A stretch of 64,000 nt of DNA from Streptomyces spinoverrucosus (lineage in GTDB: Bacteria; Actinomycetota; Actinomycetes; Streptomycetales; Streptomycetaceae), in NCBI RefSeq assembly GCF_006539505.1, contig NZ_BJND01000022.1, positions 1 to 64,000 of the forward strand, in the 5' to 3' direction. Below, piece after piece: positions 59,783-64,000 of this stretch. Position numbers and translations under genes: made by a program. The stretch's first letter is position 1; every line of letters begins with the position of its first letter. The notes beneath the pieces were generated by a model, which saw only the letters and a list, made by a program, of their open reading frames with translations, was not told the DNA's origin and did not search any database.

Positions 59783-60616
59783 TCAACGCCGGAAGGCGCC
59801 TTCCGAGTTGATCACCTGACCGGTGACCCAGTCCGCCTCGTCCGTCGCGAGCCAGGCGATGAGGCGGGCCGGGTCGTCCGGCATGCCCCACCGCCCAGCG
59901 GGGAAACGCGCGGCGATGGCCGCGTAGTCGTCGCCGGTCATGTAGTCCGTGTCGACGGGGCCCGGGTTGACGGTGTTCACCGTGACCCCCTGCTCGGCGA
60001 GCGTCGTCGCCAGCGAGCGCGTGATCGAGGCGAGTGCGCCCTTCTGAAGGGCGTAGGCGATCTCGCCCGGCATACCGCCCGCGATGTCCTGCCCCGACGT
60101 CATCATCACCACGCGCCCGCCACGGCGTCGGTCCGGCTGCCGGGCATAGGCCTGGATCAGCAGCAGCACCGACCGCGTGTCGACCGCCCAGTGCGCGTCG
60201 AGCATGGCGGCGTCGATCGCGTCGAGCGGTCCGTCGGATCCGCTGAGGGCGTGGTTGGCGACGAGGATGTCCAGCCGTCCGCCGAGTGCCGCGGTGGCGG
60301 TGGTGATCAGCTCGGCGGGCGCGGCGGGATCGGCGAGATCACCGGGCCCGGCGACGATCCGCGCCTCCGGATCACCGGCGGCCGCGCGCACGGAGGCGAC
60401 CACGTCCTCGATCCGGTCGGCGCCCCAGGGCATGGCGGCATCGTGCGGCACATGGTGATGCAGGCAGACGCTCGCCCCGTACGCGACGAGCCGCCGGGCC
60501 ACGGCATGCCCGATGCCGCCGCGCCGGCTGGCCCCGGTGACCAGGGCGGTACGGCCGCGCAAGGGCAGGGGGTCGCGGCGGAGGTCTTCGGGGGAGGGAT
60601 GCGGCAGGTGAGGCAT
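59783..60616 (-). CDS. short-chain dehydrogenase/reductase
   Basis: This 277-residue SDR has the dinucleotide motif TGASRRGGIGHAVA, the active-site Ser in MMTSGQDI and YALQK as YxxxK, with NPGPVDTDYM following. The cofactor loop suggests NADP(H) but does not prove it. It is convergent with the DUF885 gene and starts about 165 bases from the glycoside hydrolase stop. The C-terminal GQVINSEGAFRR is typical. Substrate unknown. Confidence 0.93.
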   Translation of the reverse strand: MPHLPHPSPEDLRRDPLPLRGRTALVTGASRRGGIGHAVARRLVAYGASVCLHHHVPHDAAMPWGADRIEDVVASVRAAAGDPEARIVAGPGDLADPAAPAELITTATAALGGRLDILVANHALSGSDGPLDAIDAAMLDAHWAVDTRSVLLLIQAYARQPDRRRGGRVVMMTSGQDIAGGMPGEIAYALQKGALASITRSLATTLAEQGVTVNTVNPGPVDTDYMTGDDYAAIAARFPAGRWGMPDDPARLIAWLATDEADWVTGQVINSEGAFRR

Positions 60617-60647
60617 GGTCGATCATGATGGGCGACGAGCGGGCGGG

Positions 60648-60679
60648 ACGCACGCGGTTTTCGTACGCACGCGGTTTTC
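60648..60679. repeat. 17-bp tandem repeat
   Basis: ACGCACGCGGTTTTC occurs at 60648-60662 and 60665-60679, giving a 17-bp period. It lies upstream of the SDR gene, so it could carry duplicated promoter elements. Confidence 0.7.
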
Positions 60680-60734
60680 ATACGGCCCGAGGGACACGCC
60701 GCCGGCACCCGCAGTCCCTTACTGGTGCAGACGG

Positions 60735-60782
60735 CCCGCCCCTATGACCCCGGTGTTACCCGCCCCTATGACCCCGGTGTTA
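60735..60782. repeat. perfect 24-bp tandem duplication
   Basis: A 24-bp unit starting CCCGCCCCTATG (60735-60758) is repeated exactly at 60759-60782, ending at the glycoside hydrolase stop codon. Slippage duplication is likely. Confidence 0.85.
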
Positions 60783-62525
60783 TCAGTGGCCGCCTCGGCG
60801 TACGTGTGCTTCGGCGAGGAGGAGGTAACTGCTGGCGGTCCAGGTGTAGGCGCGGTCCCGCAGGCCCGTTCCGGTCAGGGCGTCGAAGTTCTCGGCGAAG
60901 CCGTGCGTCTCGCACAGGGCGCGGAAGCGGGCGCTGATCTCGTCCGCCAGCCGGTGGTGTCCGCCGCGGCGCAGGCCGTCCTCGATGAGGACTGTGGCGG
61001 GGGCCCAGATGGGGCCGCGCCAGTAGCCGTCGGCGAGGTAGTGCGGCGAGGTCGGCAGCTCGGTGGCCAGGCCGTGCCCGGTCAGGTGGGCCTCGATGCG
61101 GGCGGCCAGCACGCCGCTGATCTCGTCCGGCAGGTGCTCGCCCAGCACGATCGGCATCAGGTCGAGGAGGCTGGAGCTGTGCCAGGTGTCGCCGCTGTCG
61201 ACTCCCCGGGCGACGAACCGGTCACCGGTCCACAGCTGGTCGAGCATCGCCGCCTGGGTGGCCTCGGCGGCCCGCGCCCACCGATCGGCCTCGTCCGGTC
61301 TGTCCAAGGGCTGTGCCAGTTCGGCGAGTTCGTGGAGCTGGAGGACGAGGAAGGCGGCCAGGTCGGCGGTGACGACCACGCGTTCGGGGTCGAAGGTGGT
61401 GGCGTTGTCCCAGCCGCTGTCGTTGCCGTGCTGGTAGTGGGGCAGGTCCGCGCCGGGGGCGCGCCGTGCGGTGAGCCAGAAGTTGGTCCAGCGTTCCAGC
61501 CGGTCGTAGGTCTCGGCCAGTTCGGCCTGGCCGGGAGGAACGGGCAGCCGGCGCCGCAGGTGACCGAATGCCCAGCCGTGGATGGGCGGTTTGACGAAGT
61601 TGTGGAGGACCTCGGAGTGGGTGACCGAGTCGGGCAGGGCCCCGGTCTCGTCCTGGTGGTCGAAGGGCAGGTGGTACTGGTCCCAGGCCAGTTCCGGGCA
61701 ACCGGGCGCCAGGGCCAGGGCGTTGAAGCAGTGGTCCCAGCTCCAGACCTTGTCCATCCAGTGCTTGGACATCAGCACGCCGGGGCGCGTGACCAGCCCC
61801 GCGGGGCGTACGGTCGCGGACCACACGACGTAGGCGGCGAGTTCGGCGGCCGGGGTGGCGGACGAGCGCCAGGGAGCCGCCGTGTCGACGAAGTCCGCGA
61901 AGGAGTTCTGCGCGGCCTCGACGATCTTGCCGAAGGCCGCCGTCGACGCGTACGGCGCGCGGGCGGTGTCGAGTTCCTCGACCGCTATCTCCCAGGGTCC
62001 GTCCGCGTCCTGGTCGGCGGTGACGGTGAGGCCGCGGTCGGCGCCGCCCAGGGCCTGGCTGCCGAAGGTGTCGGCCACCGTGCCGGCGAGCACGGTGACG
62101 CGGTAGCGGCGTCCGGTCTCGTACGACGTGAACACATACCCGTCGGCGGCCGCGTCGTGGAAGAAGTAGGTGCCGCTGAACGGGGTCAGCGTCCGCGCTG
62201 CCGCGCAAACGCGCAGGGACAGCCCCGCACCGCGCAGGCGTACGGTGTCCGGCGACTCGTAGGCGAGGTCGAGGCGGCCGGTCGCGCCGATCCAGCTCAG
62301 CAGGCTCGGTGTCGCCTCCACGCGGGTCTCCGCCCGCTCGCCCGTCGTGGCGTCGAGCGGCACCAGGCGCAGGACGGCGTGCATGCCGTTCTGGTGCGAG
62401 ACGAGGTGGAGGTCCTCGGCGTACGTCTTCTCCGCCACCACGGGCGAGATGTCGAACCAGGATCCGTACGTGCTGAACGGGATGTCGTGGACGGAGAAGG
62501 CCGGGCCAGGAAGGGCGGCGGTCAT
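60783..62525 (-). CDS. MGH1-like / GH63-type glycoside hydrolase
   Basis: This 580-residue protein has an (alpha/alpha)6-barrel-type C-terminal half with conserved aromatic and acidic residues: KHWMDKVWSWDHCFNALAL, PHYQHGNDSGWDNATTF, and the end YWRGPIWAPATVLIEDGL and YTWTASSYLLLAEAH. These are features of MGH1-like/GH63 glucosidase-type enzymes acting on alpha-glucosides or trehalose-like sugars. It is the last gene of a minus-strand carbohydrate import operon, 50 bases after the permease stop. No signal peptide is seen, so it would act on imported sugar in the cytoplasm. The exact sugar is unknown. Confidence 0.88.
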   Translation of the reverse strand: MTAALPGPAFSVHDIPFSTYGSWFDISPVVAEKTYAEDLHLVSHQNGMHAVLRLVPLDATTGERAETRVEATPSLLSWIGATGRLDLAYESPDTVRLRGAGLSLRVCAAARTLTPFSGTYFFHDAAADGYVFTSYETGRRYRVTVLAGTVADTFGSQALGGADRGLTVTADQDADGPWEIAVEELDTARAPYASTAAFGKIVEAAQNSFADFVDTAAPWRSSATPAAELAAYVVWSATVRPAGLVTRPGVLMSKHWMDKVWSWDHCFNALALAPGCPELAWDQYHLPFDHQDETGALPDSVTHSEVLHNFVKPPIHGWAFGHLRRRLPVPPGQAELAETYDRLERWTNFWLTARRAPGADLPHYQHGNDSGWDNATTFDPERVVVTADLAAFLVLQLHELAELAQPLDRPDEADRWARAAEATQAAMLDQLWTGDRFVARGVDSGDTWHSSSLLDLMPIVLGEHLPDEISGVLAARIEAHLTGHGLATELPTSPHYLADGYWRGPIWAPATVLIEDGLRRGGHHRLADEISARFRALCETHGFAENFDALTGTGLRDRAYTWTASSYLLLAEAHVRRGGH

Positions 62526-62575
62526 GGAGTGCGACTCGTTTCTCGAGCACAGGACTCGAACAGAGGGAAGGGAAC

Positions 62576-63397
62576 TCAGTCCTTGACCGCACCGGCGGTC
62601 ACGCCGGCGGCGACGTAGCGCTGGGCCAGGACCAGGATGACCGCGGCCGGCAGCGAGGCCACGACGGCGGTGGCCATGATGGCGTTCCACTCCTGGTTGT
62701 TGTTCCCGATGTAGTGGTAGATGCCGAGCGTGATCGGCTCGTACGAGCCGCCGTTGACCAGGGTGCTGGCGAAGACGAAGTCGGACCAGGACCACAGGAA
62801 CGCGAACAACGAGACCGTGACGACGGCGTTGCGGCTCATGGGCAGGACGATCGACCAGAAGGTGCGCAACGCCCCTGCGCCGTCCGTCTTCGCCGCCTGG
62901 AGCAGTTCGCCGGGGATGCCGGACATGAACGCGGTGAAGATGAGGACGGCGAAGGGCACGGCCAGCGTGGAGTCGGCGACGATCAGGCCGGGGACGGACT
63001 GGAGCAGGCCGAGTTGGAGGTAGATGGCGTAGAAGCCCATCGCCATGATGATGCCGGGGATCATCTGGGCGGCCAGCAGGACGAAGCCGAGGACGCCGCC
63101 GCCACGCGGGCGCAGCTTGGCCAGGGCGTAACCGGCGGGGGCGGACAGGGCCACGGTCAGGACGACGGTGCCCAGGCCGATGACGAGGCTGGTGCCGAGG
63201 TAGGGCAGCTGCTCGTCGAGGACGGTGCGGTAGCCGGCCAGGGTGCCGTTCAGGGGGAACAGGTCGGGTGGGCTCTTGCGCATGTCCTGGTCGCGGGTGA
63301 AGGACACGTTCACCATCCAGTAGACCGGGAAGAGCATGATCCCGGTCAGCAGCAGGCCGATGGCCGTCTTTCCCCACGTACGCTTACGGCTTCGCAT
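62576..63397 (-). CDS. carbohydrate ABC permease (MalG type)
   Basis: This 273-residue permease has six membrane helices and the MalG coupling loop (EAA-like) GELLQAAKTDGAGALRTFWSIVLPMSRNAVV. It starts at ATG 63397, overlapping the stop of the upstream permease by one base (TGATG). Together they form the heterodimeric channel of a CUT1-type importer. The ATPase is absent here and may be a shared MsiK-like protein, as is usual in Streptomyces; this is remembered background, not seen. Confidence 0.94.
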   Translation of the reverse strand: MRSRKRTWGKTAIGLLLTGIMLFPVYWMVNVSFTRDQDMRKSPPDLFPLNGTLAGYRTVLDEQLPYLGTSLVIGLGTVVLTVALSAPAGYALAKLRPRGGGVLGFVLLAAQMIPGIIMAMGFYAIYLQLGLLQSVPGLIVADSTLAVPFAVLIFTAFMSGIPGELLQAAKTDGAGALRTFWSIVLPMSRNAVVTVSLFAFLWSWSDFVFASTLVNGGSYEPITLGIYHYIGNNNQEWNAIMATAVVASLPAAVILVLAQRYVAAGVTAGAVKD

Positions 63398-64000
63398 CAC
63401 GACAGGGCCTGCTTTCTCTGGACCCGGACGTAGACCAGGCCGAACACCAGGGCGGCGACGACGAGCAGGTTGCCGACAGCCGCACCCGGGCCGAAGGCGG
63501 GCAGCAGGTTGCCGAAGCCGAGCTGGTAGGACCAGGTGGCGAAGGTCGTGGACGATTCCGCCGGGCCGCCCTTGGTCATGATCCAGATGATGTCGAAGAC
63601 CTTGAGTGTGTAGACCAGACCCAGCAGCAGGGTGATCGCGGACACCGGGCGCAGCAGCGGGAAGGTGACGCGCCAGAAGCGCTGCCAGGCGCTCGCCCCG
63701 TCCAGGGCGGCGGCCTCGTACAGGCTCGTGGGGATGGACTGCAAGCCGCTGTAGAGCACGACCAGGTTGAACGGGACGCCGATCCAGATGTTGGCGATGA
63801 TCACCGAGGTCAGCGACCAGGACGGGGAAGTCAGCCAGTTCACCGGGCCGATGCCGACGGCGTGCAGAGCGGCGTTGACGATGCCCGAGTCGCTGTTGAG
63901 CATCCACGACCAGGTGGAGGCCGACACGATCAGTGGCAGCAGCCAGGGCACCAGGAACAGGGCCCGCAGGGTGGCCGAGAGCCGGAAGTGCTGGTTGAAG
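63397..64000 (-). CDS. carbohydrate ABC permease (MalF type), partial
   Basis: This coding region runs off the right edge, so the start is outside the window. The visible 200 residues hold several membrane helices and the coupling loop SLYEAAALDGASAWQRFWRVTFPLLRPVSAITLLLG, the MalF-type EAA motif. It overlaps the next permease gene by one base. A substrate-binding protein gene is expected further right. Confidence 0.93.
   Translation of the reverse strand, partial: FNQHFRLSATLRALFLVPWLLPLIVSASTWSWMLNSDSGIVNAALHAVGIGPVNWLTSPSWSLTSVIIANIWIGVPFNLVVLYSGLQSIPTSLYEAAALDGASAWQRFWRVTFPLLRPVSAITLLLGLVYTLKVFDIIWIMTKGGPAESSTTFATWSYQLGFGNLLPAFGPGAAVGNLLVVAALVFGLVYVRVQRKQALS

Noticed and set aside
1..64000. 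Secondary-metabolite gene cluster or prophage
   Set aside because: No core synthase, phage structural or integrase genes were seen; genes are housekeeping, transport and regulation.
1..64000. tRNA or rRNA genes
   Set aside because: No cloverleaf-like or conserved rRNA segment was recognised in the gaps, though a covariance scan was not possible here.

Overview
The window is about 64 kb of very GC-rich actinobacterial chromosome, almost certainly from a Streptomyces. Support comes from dense GC-biased genes with frequent GTG/TTG starts, the XRE-DUF5753/DUF397/small-ATPase trio, an ECF41-type sigma factor, MocR, ROK and GntR-UTRA regulators, a c-di-AMP riboswitch in front of an NlpC/P60 hydrolase, and the gene order urease - biotin - purB. 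From memory this order resembles the S. coelicolor urease/biotin/purB neighbourhood; I could not align it here. No rRNA, tRNA, CRISPR array, phage or large biosynthetic cluster was seen.

Layout. 1-3.9 kb: urease structural genes ureABC plus ureF on the minus strand (the operon runs off the left edge), then a TetR gene whose promoter carries an inverted repeat, divergent from a membrane protein. 5-7.5 kb: an orphan Phd/YefM antitoxin, a ClpP-like protein that lacks the catalytic His, and a riboswitch-controlled NlpC/P60 hydrolase. 7.5-9.9 kb: a LysE exporter, a frameshifted LysR gene and an array of about 12 imperfect ~63-bp tandem repeats. 10-11.8 kb: the ATPase/XRE/DUF397 trio. 11.8-16.3 kb: biotin genes bioF divergent from bioB-bioA-bioD. 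16.4-22.2 kb: a methyltransferase, a Fic-like/RHH toxin-antitoxin pair, a MacB-type ABC system and a doubly broken LLM oxidoreductase.

22.4-29.4 kb: a large sensor phosphatase (AcoR-like GAF, GAF, SpoIIE, HATPase) followed by a ribose-type sugar ABC operon. 29.5-35.7 kb: a GNAT, two CNNM/CorC-type membrane proteins, an SGNH hydrolase, DUF4326, purB and a mismatch glycosylase that seems to start with CTG. 35.7-38.5 kb: an accessory patch (MerR-type operator, thioredoxin-like protein, APH-like kinase, secreted ricin-type lectin) bracketed by inverted remnants of one IS5-family element.

38.6-50.2 kb: an ABC exporter divergent from a two-component pair, ROK and GntR regulators, an ECF41 sigma factor divergent from an alpha/beta hydrolase, a MocR regulator and a PhoD phosphatase. 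50.2-59.8 kb: a SWIM zinc-finger/HEAT-like DUF6493 gene pair, a membrane-ACT-GNAT fusion, a trans-sulfuration enzyme divergent from an Lrp regulator, and a DUF885 peptidase-like protein. 59.8-64 kb: an SDR and a minus-strand carbohydrate ABC permease/glycoside hydrolase operon that continues past the right edge.

The points most worth following are the His-to-Arg ClpP-like protein with its small partner gene, the sensor-phosphatase/sugar-transporter pairing, the SWIM-DUF6493 pair, the bracketed accessory patch, the Cys/His tail on BioB, the ~63-bp repeat array and the apparent CTG start. All functional statements are from sequence reading and remembered family knowledge; no searches were run.
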